A stretch of DNA of 64,000 nt. It comes from Fragum whitleyi. Lineage: Eukaryota > Mollusca > Bivalvia > Cardiida > Cardiidae. This document shows positions 1-11,286 of this stretch, one piece after another (within the stretch, counting starts at the first letter, position 1; every line of letters begins with the position of its first letter). The stretch is from positions 40,629,687-40,693,686 of the forward strand of contig OX411554.1 in NCBI GenBank assembly GCA_948146395.1, read 5' to 3'. The notes under the pieces were generated by a model. That model worked only from the letters and a program-made list of their open reading frames with translations. It was not told the origin of the DNA and made no database searches. Position numbers and translations under genes: made by a program.

Positions 1-356
1 GAAGCAAAGGAGCCAAAAAGGCTGTGTCCAAGTCTAAAGCCCAAAGAGGCGGTGACAAGAAAAGGAAGAGGAGGAGGAAGGAATCCTACGCCATCTACAT
101 CTACAAAGTCTTGAAGCAGGTGCATCCCGACACCGGTATCTCCAGCAAAGCCATGTCAATCATGAACAGTTTTGTGAATGACATCTTCGAGAGAATCGCC
201 GCCGAAGCCTCCCGACTTGCTCACTACAACAAGCGATCTACCATCACCAGCCGAGAGGTTCAGACCGCCGTTAGGCTGCTGCTCCCAGGTGAATTGGCCA
301 AGCACGCCGTCAGCGAAGGCACCAAAGCCGTCACCAAGTACACCAGCAGCAAATAA
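1..356 (+). CDS. H2B: Histone H2B, 5'-truncated by window edge
   Basis: Core histone that pairs with H2A in the nucleosome. The window opens two bases before the end of codon 6, so the first 16 nucleotides including the ATG lie outside; the frame runs from base 3. From there the protein is identical to the complete copies and ends in TAA. The GTG at 24 is not a start. The 3' stem-loop is at 389-404. Confidence 0.96.
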   Translation, partial: SKGAKKAVSKSKAQRGGDKKRKRRRKESYAIYIYKVLKQVHPDTGISSKAMSIMNSFVNDIFERIAAEASRLAHYNKRSTITSREVQTAVRLLLPGELAKHAVSEGTKAVTKYTSSK

Positions 357-388
357 ATCTGCAAGGCTGACTCCCTGCTGATTAAAAC

Positions 389-404
389 GGCCCTTCTCAG
401 GGCC
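389..404 (+). terminator. Histone mRNA 3' stem-loop of the truncated H2B
   Basis: Six-base stem GGCCCT/AGGGCC with four-base loop TCTC, 33 bases after the stop, followed by the downstream element CAAGAAAGTG. This is the standard SLBP/U7 processing signal. Confidence 0.93.
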
Positions 405-977
405 ACCAATTTTCAAGAAAGTGCTCCCATTTTCCATAAAATTGTCGACCCCATGAAATAATTACAAAAATAATAGTAGTCATAATATAAACCACTATGT
501 AACGTTTTTAATTCACCGATGTTTAATTTCCTCTAGTAGAGAATTTGAGTCTCTATGCTCCTGTGCCCACGAATATTTAACTATTATTATTATTATTTAA
601 TTTTTTATATTATTTTATAATTATTATTATTATTATCATCATTAAAAAATGTCACTTTCATATTGATCACTCATTGTGCAACTGTCTGTGAAATCACTAG
701 ATTCGATAGATCGATTTCCATTTCGTGGAATCTTAAGCTGTCGATGGAAAAACAGTCTTGGTCGCAAAATGCACTGCCGAAACCTGTCCCAATACGGTTC
801 CTGTGATTGGCTGTCGGAAAAAGGCATGTAATGTATCCGACGTTTTCATTGGTCGAGCTTAATTATTGACGAAAGTAGGTCAATCCCCTTCTATCGACTA
901 TATAAACATAGCTCGAACGGGTTGCTTGACACATTCATATTCTCAAACTCACGGGAAACAGAACGTAATCCATAATC

Positions 978-1320
<343 letters not shown>

Positions 1321-1354
1321 AGATCTCCCCAACGCACATCTCTGTGCAAACAAC

Positions 1355-1370
1355 GGCCCTTCTAAGGGCC
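1355..1370 (+). terminator. H4-type stem-loop behind the fusion pseudogene
   Basis: Stem GGCCCT/AGGGCC with loop TCTA, 35 bases after the H4 stop. It is identical to the signal behind the intact H4 copies. Confidence 0.9.
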
Positions 1371-1833
1371 ACAAAATCCTAGATAGTTACCTTTGCTGTC
1401 TTAATTGTCTTCCAACAAAACCCCGAAAGATAAGCCACCTCCCAAAAGACGACACGTTTATTATTGTTTCTTTTTTATATCAATATAATTGAATCTATTT
1501 GTCAGAACTAGCAGCCTCAGTTAGATTAAGGACACGTGCTGATTCAGATGTGTTCGCAGAAAGCCAAAGATTCGCCTATGCTCGTGCTAGAAGCGCAATG
1601 TTGACTGTTTGAAAAAAAAGGCGATACTTTCTCCAGAGACGTTTTTAACCTACAATTAATTATGTAACTATAGAAGGAACGTGGCATTTTTATGTATTTC
1701 ACGAATTAAGCCGAAATATGCGTTAAAAGAAGCAAATTAGAGGTGTTTACGACTTTTATTAAAGTAAAAGTCGCATGGCCAATATGCTACTTGGGGTATT
1801 ATTCCACCTATGCTAAGTTCGTCGAATTTGAAA

Positions 1834-1918
1834 GGGGGGGGGGGGTTGCTTCCGTCGAGGTCCGCGCTCTCTTAATTATTTACGAAAGTAGGTCAATCCC
1901 CTTTTTCTCATATATAAA
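1834..1918 (+). promoter_or_regulatory. H2B promoter (repeat 1)
   Basis: A G-run (1834-1845) is followed by a 25-bp block (1846-1870) that recurs almost unchanged before H1. Next comes a 32-bp block (1872-1903) shared with the H2A promoter at 31 of 32 positions and containing AAAGTAGGTCA. TATATAAA lies at 1911-1918, 55 bp before the ATG. Confidence 0.85.
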
Positions 1919-1965
1919 CAAAGCAAGTCACTGGTGGCCTCACATTCAACTTGATTTGATCAAAC

Positions 1966-2337
1966 ATGCCACCCAAAGTCGGAAGCAAAGGAGCCAAAAA
2001 GGCTGTGTCCAAGTCTAAAGCCCAAAGAGGCGGTGACAAGAAAAGGAAGAGGAGGAGGAAGGAATCCTACGCCATCTACATCTACAAAGTCTTGAAGCAG
2101 GTGCATCCCGACACCGGTATCTCCAGCAAAGCCATGTCAATCATGAACAGTTTTGTGAATGACATCTTCGAGAGAATCGCCGCCGAAGCCTCCCGACTTG
2201 CTCACTACAACAAGCGATCTACCATCACCAGCCGAGAGGTTCAGACCGCCGTTAGGCTGCTGCTCCCAGGTGAATTGGCCAAGCACGCCGTCAGCGAAGG
2301 CACCAAAGCCGTCACCAAGTACACCAGCAGCAAATAA
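1966..2337 (+). CDS. H2B: Histone H2B
   Basis: 123-residue core histone that dimerises with H2A; nuclear. The basic N-tail (about residues 1-33, with [11 protein letters not shown] and [10 protein letters not shown]) is followed by the histone fold (about 34-100) and the C-terminal helix ending AVTKYTSSK. The lysine in AVTKY is the conserved H2B ubiquitination site. The start follows TCAAAC and lies 55 bp after the TATA box; no upstream in-frame start is needed because this length is standard. No introns. The N-tail style fits molluscan H2B. All ten complete copies in the window encode the same protein. Confidence 0.98.
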   Translation: MPPKVGSKGAKKAVSKSKAQRGGDKKRKRRRKESYAIYIYKVLKQVHPDTGISSKAMSIMNSFVNDIFERIAAEASRLAHYNKRSTITSREVQTAVRLLLPGELAKHAVSEGTKAVTKYTSSK

Positions 2338-2369
2338 ATCTGCAAGGCTGACTCCCTGCTGATTAAAAC

Positions 2370-2385
2370 GGCCCTTCTCAGGGCC
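2370..2385 (+). terminator. H2B histone 3' stem-loop (repeat 1)
   Basis: GGCCCT-TCTC-AGGGCC, starting 33 bases after the stop. The downstream element CAAGAAAGTG at about 2395 is purine-rich and suits U7 snRNA pairing. No AATAAA signal is needed. Confidence 0.95.
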
Positions 2386-2745
2386 ACCAATTTTCAAGAA
2401 AGTGCTCCCATTTTCCATAAAATTGTCGACCCCATGAAATAATTACAAAAATAATAGTAGTCATAATATAAACCACTATGTAACGTTTTTAATTCACCGA
2501 TGTTTAATTTCCTCTAGTAGAGAATTTGAGTCTCTATGCTCCTGTGCCCACGAATATTTAACTATTATTATTATTATTTAATTTTTTATATTATTTTATA
2601 ATTATTATTATTATTATCATCATTAAAAAATGTCACTTTCATATTGATCACTCATTGTGCAACTGTCTGTGAAATCACTAGATTCGATAGATCGATTTCC
2701 ATTTCGTGGAATCTTAAGCTGTCGATGGAAAAACAGTCTTGGTCG
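2386..2745. other. H2B-H2A spacer with TTA microsatellite
   Basis: AT-rich spacer. The main feature is an ATT/TTA microsatellite at about 2572-2632, kept at the same length in all repeats. No gene seen. Confidence 0.85.
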
Positions 2746-2887
2746 CAAAATGCACTGCCGAAACCTGTCCCAATACGGTTCCTGTGATTGGCTGTCGGAA
2801 AAAGGCATGTAATGTATCCGACGTTTTCATTGGTCGAGCTTAATTATTGACGAAAGTAGGTCAATCCCCTTCTATCGACTATATAAA
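2746..2887 (+). promoter_or_regulatory. H2A promoter (repeat 1)
   Basis: Contains CAAAATGCACTGCCGAA (2746-2762, also in the H1-H3 spacer), CCAAT at 2770-2774, reverse CCAAT (ATTGG) at 2787-2791 and 2829-2833, the 32-bp block shared with H2B (2840-2871, including AAAGTAGGTCA at 2853-2863) and TATATAAA at 2880-2887, 79 bp before the ATG. Confidence 0.85.
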
Positions 2888-2958
2888 CATAGCTCGAACG
2901 GGTTGCTTGACACATTCATATTCTCAAACTCACGGGAAACAGAACGTAATCCATAATC

Positions 2959-3342
2959 ATGTCTGGACGTGGAAAGGGAGGAAAAGTTAAGGGAAAGGCA
3001 AAGAGCCGATCCACAAGGGCTGGACTACAGTTCCCAGTAGGAAGAATCCATCGTCTTCTCCGAAAGGGAAACTATGCTGAACGAGTCGGAGCTGGTGCAC
3101 CAGTTTACCTCGCTGCTGTCTTGGAATATTTAGCTGCCGAAGTTTTGGAATTGGCTGGAAACGCTGCCCGAGACAACAAGAAGAGCAGAATCATCCCCCG
3201 TCATTTACAGCTTGCCATCAGAAACGACGAGGAATTGAACAAGCTCTTGTCAGGAGTCACCATCGCCCAGGGTGGTGTGCTACCCAACATCCAAGCCGTT
3301 CTCCTCCCAAAGAAGACTGGCTCAAAACAGGCCTCCAAGTAA
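2959..3342 (+). CDS. H2A: Histone H2A (canonical)
   Basis: 127-residue core histone, partner of H2B. The N-tail [17 protein letters not shown] leads into the [53 protein letters not shown] fold region in the usual order, and the acidic-patch stretch NDEELNKLL is present. The C-tail ends [10 protein letters not shown], without the SQ(E/D) motif of H2A.X, so this is the replication-dependent form. The first 17 coding bases equal those of H4 because both proteins start SGRGKGGK. All complete copies encode the same protein. Confidence 0.98.
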   Translation: MSGRGKGGKVKGKAKSRSTRAGLQFPVGRIHRLLRKGNYAERVGAGAPVYLAAVLEYLAAEVLELAGNAARDNKKSRIIPRHLQLAIRNDEELNKLLSGVTIAQGGVLPNIQAVLLPKKTGSKQASK

Positions 3343-3372
3343 ACAATGCGAGTCTTTCAACGACTTACAAAC

Positions 3373-3388
3373 GGCCCTTTTAAGGGCC
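3373..3388 (+). terminator. H2A histone 3' stem-loop (repeat 1)
   Basis: GGCCCT-TTTA-AGGGCC, 31 bases after the stop, with CAAGAAAAT downstream as the U7-type element. Confidence 0.94.
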
Positions 3389-3692
3389 ACCACTACCCAA
3401 GAAAATCATTCCTAGTTCTGCATCTTTGTCAACACCAACTAAAAGTAAAAAGACCCTAACATTTAACACTAAAACCCCAGTATTTCAGCAAAGTGTAGTC
3501 CTTAAGTTCATTCAGTGACAGTTTGCCTGGTCGCTGCTGCTTGAAAAACGCCCTAGTGTGAATATATAGCTTGAATCATTCTTATGTGTGGGAAAAATAT
3601 ATGCCTTTGTAACCAATTCTCGCTATTTACTTTGAAGGATAAGAAAATGATCTCTTTGAACTTGATTTAAGTCGCGTTTTTCGTGGCTCTGA
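3389..3692. other. H2A-H1 spacer
   Basis: About 300 bp with no ORF, RNA gene or repeat that I recognise before the H1 promoter begins. Confidence 0.7.
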
Positions 3693-3788
3693 AAACACAT
3701 CAAATGGCGAGAGAATGTTGGAAAGGGGGGGGGGGGTGCTTCCGTCCGGGTCCGCGCTCTTCTATCCTTTTTATTCGATATATATATT
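3693..3788 (+). promoter_or_regulatory. H1 promoter (repeat 1)
   Basis: Contains AAACACA (3693-3699), which matches the H1 box of animal H1 promoters. It is followed by a G-run (3725-3736), the block shared with H2B (3737-3760, TGCTTCCGTC...GCGCTCT) and the TATA stretch TATATATATT (3779-3788), 67 bp before the ATG. Confidence 0.84.
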
Positions 3789-3845
3789 TAGGTAGGGTCT
3801 GCTCGTTTCATTCTTCATTCCACTGCGAATAACCCTATCGACAAG

Positions 3846-4412
3846 ATGACCGAGACAGCAGCAGCTCCTACAACACCAAAGCCAAAGAAGGCTGCCAGCA
3901 AGCCCAAGAAGCCAGCGGCTCACCCAAAATACAGTGAAATGGTCTCAGCGGCCATCGCCGCACTGAAAGAGAGGGGAGGTTCTTCAAGACAGGCTATCCT
4001 GAAGTACATCGTCAAGAACTACAAAGTTGCCGATGAGAAATCAGCCAACGTCCACTTGAAACTTGCCCTGAAAGCAGGCGTCAAGAGCGGAAGCCTTAAG
4101 CAATCAAAGGGCACCGGTGCTTCTGGTTCCTTCAGACTCGGCGAAGTGAAGAAGGCCCCAAAGAAGGCAGCCAAGGCCAAAAAGCCAAAGCCAGCAGCAA
4201 AGAAGAAGCCTGCCAAGAAAGCTGCTGCCAAGAAGGCCACCGGGGAGAAGAAGGCAAAGCCAGCAAAGAAGGCTACACCAAAGAAGAAGGCAGCTCCTAA
4301 GAAGCCATCAGCAGCTAAAAAGGCCACTCCAAAGAAGAAGGCCACCGCTGCCAAGAAGAAGGCTACACCTAAGAAGAAGCCAGCAGCCAAAAAAGCCGCA
4401 GCCAAGAAGTAA
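3846..4412 (+). CDS. H1: Linker histone H1
   Basis: 188 residues. Binds linker DNA at the nucleosome dyad and compacts chromatin. Short T/P/A/K-rich N-tail (1-24), then the winged-helix H15 domain (about 25-100: HPKYSEMVSAAIAALKERGG, SSRQAILKYI, LKLALKAGVKSG, GTGASGSFRL). The long K/A/P C-tail (101-188) carries three TPKK sites (144, 161, 174), typical CDK targets, and ends AKKAAAKK. The start follows GACAAG and gives a standard-length N-tail. It ends in a histone stem-loop, so it is a replication-dependent H1, not an orphan polyadenylated type. All intact copies encode the same protein. Confidence 0.98.
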   Translation: MTETAAAPTTPKPKKAASKPKKPAAHPKYSEMVSAAIAALKERGGSSRQAILKYIVKNYKVADEKSANVHLKLALKAGVKSGSLKQSKGTGASGSFRLGEVKKAPKKAAKAKKPKPAAKKKPAKKAAAKKATGEKKAKPAKKATPKKKAAPKKPSAAKKATPKKKATAAKKKATPKKKPAAKKAAAKK

Positions 4413-4444
4413 ATGTTTGACTAAGTTAGCCAAACACACAAAAA

Positions 4445-4460
4445 GGTCCTTTTCAGGACC
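4445..4460 (+). terminator. H1 histone 3' stem-loop (repeat 1)
   Basis: GGTCCT-TTTC-AGGACC, 33 bases after the stop. The third stem pair is T-A instead of the C-G of the other four genes, a compensated change that keeps the stem. CAAGAAAAG follows as the downstream element. Confidence 0.95.
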
Positions 4461-4499
4461 ATCAAATACCCAAGAAAAGTACACCCGAGCAGAATTTGT

Positions 4500-4500
<1 letters not shown>

Positions 4501-4539
<39 letters not shown>

Positions 4540-4634
4540 AGAAAAAAGCCTATTCTCCGGACTTTGTTTATATCAGTATATTAAACAAAAAAAAAAAAAA
4601 AAAAAAATAAATAAAGAAAGAAAAAAAGGGGGAG

Positions 4635-4663
<29 letters not shown>
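4501..4663. repeat. Poly(A)/purine block in H1-H3 spacer (repeat 1)
   Basis: Three long A-runs on the + strand: about 36 A at 4501-4536, a second run near 4588, and a third ending at 4663, linked by GAGAG, TAAATAAAG and GGGGGAG. The run lengths vary between repeats 1, 2 and 3. Likely nucleosome-disfavouring DNA; no gene. Confidence 0.9.
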
Positions 4664-4665
<2 letters not shown>

Positions 4666-4868
4666 GTTCCGAGGGCCCGTTTTGCGCGTTATTTCGAAGA
4701 CGATGAAGATCGATCTAGTGACTGCAATACTTCGATTCGAGTTAACCGTTAAGATCATATTTCATTTATGGTTCTGAGTCTTTGTTCTCTAGCGACGAGT
4801 TTCAAAGAAATCGATCCAAAAACGTCCCCGAATTCACCAAAAAGTGAACGAAAAAACGACAGAGTCCA

Positions 4869-4969
4869 CAAAATGCACTGCCGAACAGCGCTATAAAAGC
4901 TGCTCTCTGATTGGTCAAAATAAATGCAAGTTTATAAAAGGAGCTTTTTGATTGGCTGAATTTCAATCC
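4869..4969. promoter_or_regulatory. Promoter-like module without a gene (repeat 1)
   Basis: Contains CAAAATGCACTGCCGAA (4869-4885, as in the H2A promoter), TATAAAAG at 4892-4899 and 4933-4940, ATTGG at 4910-4914 and 4951-4955, and GAATTTCAATCC at 4958-4969, which recurs beside the ATTGG of the H3 promoter. No ORF follows on the + strand before H3. Could be an H3 enhancer, a relict promoter or the start of a noncoding transcript. Direction is uncertain. Confidence 0.55.
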
Positions 4970-5853
<884 letters not shown>

Positions 5854-5884
5854 GCAGTATCCTTTGGTAGGACACCCAAAAAAC

Positions 5885-5900
5885 GGCCCTTCTCAGGGCC
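5885..5900 (+). terminator. H3 histone 3' stem-loop (repeat 1)
   Basis: GGCCCT-TCTC-AGGGCC, 32 bases after the stop, with CACGAAAGAC as a slightly altered downstream element. Confidence 0.94.
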
Positions 5901-6287
5901 ACAAAAACTCACGAAAGACTTCTTTAAACCCAAATTGTCTTTATGCAAATTCCCATTCAAAACACCCCGAAATACACATGTACTTTGTTCATTCATTAAA
6001 AAAAAGTTGAATATGAATCGACAATACAGTAACTAGACACCAACGGTCGTAATCACAGCACATGAGTAGCCTACAGAATGTTGTTAAAATGCTCAAGAGC
6101 CCATGTTTGCCAGTCCGTTTTATTTTCACAGAAAGAACGACAGTAATTACGTTCATTGTGACTCGCAGAGAATATTTTTCTCTGTCGTGTAAGCTATTGT
6201 GATACCCGTTAAAGGGCCAAAAATATCAGTAATTCGGCGATGAAAGCGGCATTTACGACGATTTATTTTTTCTTTGTCTGGCGGAAA
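5901..6287. other. H3-H4 spacer with an octamer site
   Basis: Noncoding. Contains a perfect octamer ATGCAAAT at 5943-5950, about 490 bp upstream of H4, and otherwise nothing I recognise until the H4 promoter. Confidence 0.7.
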
Positions 6288-6382
6288 TGACCTACTAACC
6301 TACTAACCTACTGACCTACTTTTTGTTGTAGACACTAAATTAGGTTAGTGGGTCAGTAGGTCAACTGAATTAACTATATAAA
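6288..6382 (+). promoter_or_regulatory. H4 promoter with 8-bp repeat palindrome (repeat 1)
   Basis: Four direct 8-bp units of (G/A)ACCTACT at 6289-6320 face a matching inverted set at 6341-6363; the arms 6288-6310 and 6341-6363 are complementary at 21 of 23 positions. AGTAGGTCAA (6355-6364) matches the core shared by the H2A and H2B promoters. TATATAAA is at 6375-6382, 60 bp before the ATG. Confidence 0.85.
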
Positions 6383-6404
6383 GCCCAGTTTCACCAAAAT
6401 TTGA

Positions 6405-6746
<342 letters not shown>

Positions 6747-6780
6747 AGATCTCCCCAACGCACATCTCTGTGCAAACAAC

Positions 6781-6796
6781 GGCCCTTCTAAGGGCC
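6781..6796 (+). terminator. H4 histone 3' stem-loop (repeat 1)
   Basis: GGCCCT-TCTA-AGGGCC, 35 bases after the stop. Unlike the other four genes no CAAGAAA-type element follows closely; CTAGATAG stands in its place. Confidence 0.92.
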
Positions 6797-7392
6797 ACAA
6801 AATCCTAGATAGTTACCTTTGCTGTCTTAATTGTCTTCCAACAAAACCCCGAAAGATAAGCCACCTCCCAAAAGACGACACGTTTATTATTGTTTCTTTT
6901 TTATATCAATATAATTGAATCTATTTGTCAGAACTAGCAGCCTCAGTTAGATTAAGGACACGTGCTGATTCAGATGTGTTCGCAGAAAGCCAAAGATTCG
7001 CCTATGCTCGTGCTAGAAGCGCAATGTTGACTGTTTGAAAAAAAAGGCGATACTTTCTCCAGAGACGTTTTTAACCTACAATTAATTATGTAACTATAGA
7101 AGGAACGTGGCATTTTTATGTATTTCACGAATTAAGCCGAAATATGCGTTAAAAGAAGCAAATTAGAGGTGTTTACGACTTTTATTAAAGTAAAAGTCGC
7201 ATGGCCAATATGCTACTTGGGGTATTATTCCACCTATGCTAAGTTCGTCGAATTTGAAAGGGGGGGGGGGGGTTGCTTCCGTCGAGGTCCGCGCTCTCTT
7301 AATTATTTACGAAAGTAGGTCAATCCCCTTTTTCTCATATATAAACAAAGCAAGTCACTGGTGGCCTCACATTCAACTTGATTTGATCAAAC

Positions 7393-7764
7393 ATGCCACC
7401 CAAAGTCGGAAGCAAAGGAGCCAAAAAGGCTGTGTCCAAGTCTAAAGCCCAAAGAGGCGGTGACAAGAAAAGGAAGAGGAGGAGGAAGGAATCCTACGCC
7501 ATCTACATCTACAAAGTCTTGAAGCAGGTGCATCCCGACACCGGTATCTCCAGCAAAGCCATGTCAATCATGAACAGTTTTGTGAATGACATCTTCGAGA
7601 GAATCGCCGCCGAAGCCTCCCGACTTGCTCACTACAACAAGCGATCTACCATCACCAGCCGAGAGGTTCAGACCGCCGTTAGGCTGCTGCTCCCAGGTGA
7701 ATTGGCCAAGCACGCCGTCAGCGAAGGCACCAAAGCCGTCACCAAGTACACCAGCAGCAAATAA
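7393..7764 (+). CDS. H2B: Histone H2B, repeat 2
   Basis: Protein identical to the copy at 1966. TATA at 7338-7345, 3' stem-loop at 7797-7812. Confidence 0.98.
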   Translation: MPPKVGSKGAKKAVSKSKAQRGGDKKRKRRRKESYAIYIYKVLKQVHPDTGISSKAMSIMNSFVNDIFERIAAEASRLAHYNKRSTITSREVQTAVRLLLPGELAKHAVSEGTKAVTKYTSSK

Positions 7765-8385
7765 ATCTGCAAGGCTGACTCCCTGCTGATTAAAACGGCC
7801 CTTCTCAGGGCCACCAATTTTCAAGAAAGTGCTCCCATTTTCCATAAAATTGTCGACCCCATGAAATAATTACAAAAATAATAGTAGTCATAATATAAAC
7901 CACTATGTAACGTTTTTAATTCACCGATGTTTAATTTCCTCTAGTAGAGAATTTGAGTCTCTATGCTCCTGTGCCCACGAATATTTAACTATTATTATTA
8001 TTATTTAATTTTTTATATTATTTTATAATTATTATTATTATTATCATCATTAAAAAATGTCACTTTCATATTGATCACTCATTGTGCAACTGTCTGTGAA
8101 ATCACTAGATTCGATAGATCGATTTCCATTTCGTGGAATCTTAAGCTGTCGATGGAAAAACAGTCTTGGTCGCAAAATGCACTGCCGAAACCTGTCCCAA
8201 TACGGTTCCTGTGATTGGCTGTCGGAAAAAGGCATGTAATGTATCCGACGTTTTCATTGGTCGAGCTTAATTATTGACGAAAGTAGGTCAATCCCCTTCT
8301 ATCGACTATATAAACATAGCTCGAACGGGTTGCTTGACACATTCATATTCTCAAACTCACGGGAAACAGAACGTAATCCATAATC

Positions 8386-8769
8386 ATGTCTGGACGTGGA
8401 AAGGGAGGAAAAGTTAAGGGAAAGGCAAAGAGCCGATCCACAAGGGCTGGACTACAGTTCCCAGTAGGAAGAATCCATCGTCTTCTCCGAAAGGGAAACT
8501 ATGCTGAACGAGTCGGAGCTGGTGCACCAGTTTACCTCGCTGCTGTCTTGGAATATTTAGCTGCCGAAGTTTTGGAATTGGCTGGAAACGCTGCCCGAGA
8601 CAACAAGAAGAGCAGAATCATCCCCCGTCATTTACAGCTTGCCATCAGAAACGACGAGGAATTGAACAAGCTCTTGTCAGGAGTCACCATCGCCCAGGGT
8701 GGTGTGCTACCCAACATCCAAGCCGTTCTCCTCCCAAAGAAGACTGGCTCAAAACAGGCCTCCAAGTAA
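8386..8769 (+). CDS. H2A: Histone H2A, repeat 2
   Basis: Protein identical to the copy at 2959. TATA at 8307-8314, 3' stem-loop at 8800-8815. Confidence 0.98.
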   Translation: MSGRGKGGKVKGKAKSRSTRAGLQFPVGRIHRLLRKGNYAERVGAGAPVYLAAVLEYLAAEVLELAGNAARDNKKSRIIPRHLQLAIRNDEELNKLLSGVTIAQGGVLPNIQAVLLPKKTGSKQASK

Positions 8770-9272
8770 ACAATGCGAGTCTTTCAACGACTTACAAACG
8801 GCCCTTTTAAGGGCCACCACTACCCAAGAAAATCATTCCTAGTTCTGCATCTTTGTCAACACCAACTAAAAGTAAAAAGACCCTAACATTTAACACTAAA
8901 ACCCCAGTATTTCAGCAAAGTGTAGTCCTTAAGTTCATTCAGTGACAGTTTGCCTGGTCGCTGCTGCTTGAAAAACGCCCTAGTGTGAATATATAGCTTG
9001 AATCATTCTTATGTGTGGGAAAAATATATGCCTTTGTAACCAATTCTCGCTATTTACTTTGAAGGATAAGAAAATGATCTCTTTGAACTTGATTTAAGTC
9101 GCGTTTTTCGTGGCTCTGAAAACACATCAAATGGCGAGAGAATGTTGGAAAGGGGGGGGGGGGTGCTTCCGTCCGGGTCCGCGCTCTTCTATCCTTTTTA
9201 TTCGATATATATATTTAGGTAGGGTCTGCTCGTTTCATTCTTCATTCCACTGCGAATAACCCTATCGACAAG

Positions 9273-9839
9273 ATGACCGAGACAGCAGCAGCTCCTACAA
9301 CACCAAAGCCAAAGAAGGCTGCCAGCAAGCCCAAGAAGCCAGCGGCTCACCCAAAATACAGTGAAATGGTCTCAGCGGCCATCGCCGCACTGAAAGAGAG
9401 GGGAGGTTCTTCAAGACAGGCTATCCTGAAGTACATCGTCAAGAACTACAAAGTTGCCGATGAGAAATCAGCCAACGTCCACTTGAAACTTGCCCTGAAA
9501 GCAGGCGTCAAGAGCGGAAGCCTTAAGCAATCAAAGGGCACCGGTGCTTCTGGTTCCTTCAGACTCGGCGAAGTGAAGAAGGCCCCAAAGAAGGCAGCCA
9601 AGGCCAAAAAGCCAAAGCCAGCAGCAAAGAAGAAGCCTGCCAAGAAAGCTGCTGCCAAGAAGGCCACCGGGGAGAAGAAGGCAAAGCCAGCAAAGAAGGC
9701 TACACCAAAGAAGAAGGCAGCTCCTAAGAAGCCATCAGCAGCTAAAAAGGCCACTCCAAAGAAGAAGGCCACCGCTGCCAAGAAGAAGGCTACACCTAAG
9801 AAGAAGCCAGCAGCCAAAAAAGCCGCAGCCAAGAAGTAA
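9273..9839 (+). CDS. H1: Linker histone H1, repeat 2
   Basis: Protein identical to the copy at 3846. TATA at 9206-9215, 3' stem-loop at 9872-9887. Confidence 0.98.
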   Translation: MTETAAAPTTPKPKKAASKPKKPAAHPKYSEMVSAAIAALKERGGSSRQAILKYIVKNYKVADEKSANVHLKLALKAGVKSGSLKQSKGTGASGSFRLGEVKKAPKKAAKAKKPKPAAKKKPAKKAAAKKATGEKKAKPAKKATPKKKAAPKKPSAAKKATPKKKATAAKKKATPKKKPAAKKAAAKK

Positions 9840-9926
9840 ATGTTTGACTAAGTTAGCCAAACACACAAAAAGGTCCTTTTCAGGACCATCAAATACCCAA
9901 GAAAAGTACACCCGAGCAGAATTTGT

Positions 9927-9972
<46 letters not shown>

Positions 9973-10067
9973 AGAAAAAAGCCTATTCTCCGGACTTTGT
10001 TTATATCAGTATATTAAACAAAAAAAAAAAAAAAAATAAATAAATAAAGAAAGAAAAAAAGGGGGAG

Positions 10068-10098
<31 letters not shown>

Positions 10099-10755
10099 GT
10101 TCCGAGGGCCCGTTTTGCGCGTTATTTCGAAGACGATGAAGATCGATCTAGTGACTGCAATACTTCGATTCGAGTTAACCGTTAAGATCATATTTCATTT
10201 ATGGTTCTGAGTCTTTGTTCTCTAGCGACGAGTTTCAAAGAAATCGATCCAAAAACGTCCCCGAATTCACCAAAAAGTGAACGAAAAAACGACAGAGTCC
10301 ACAAAATGCACTGCCGAACAGCGCTATAAAAGCTGCTCTCTGATTGGTCAAAATAAATGCAAGTTTATAAAAGGAGCTTTTTGATTGGCTGAATTTCAAT
10401 CCGTTTTTGGCTTCAAGCTCGCGATTTTTGTACAAGCTATTTCTCTGGCAATTTCCAATCGATCTTAATGAAATTTTTTGCAACGTGTAGATTTTGTTGT
10501 GCGCTTTAAGTTGATATATTGATATTGGGTCTAGGTAGAGAAGAAAAAATCTGGTGGATTTTCTTCTTCGTTGCATTTCAGTAAATGCGCAATTTCGATA
10601 AAACAGATAAAACGGCATAGCATCACCTAGTTTTGAATCTTTACTGTCACTATACAAGAAATGAAGTCAAGAAACATAGCTAGGCGTATATCGAAACGAA
10701 AAATACGTAGCCTAACTCTGTGTAGTACGACCTCTGCGGTTGGCCCGGCACTTGA

Positions 10756-11286
<531 letters not shown>

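Noticed and set aside
2137..2418. 93-codon minus-strand ORF over H2B and the 67-codon + strand ORF beside it
   Set aside because: Shadows in other frames of H2B.
4019..4405. 128-codon minus-strand ORF over H1, rich in A and F
   Set aside because: Mirror of the lysine/alanine C-tail of H1; no independent signal.
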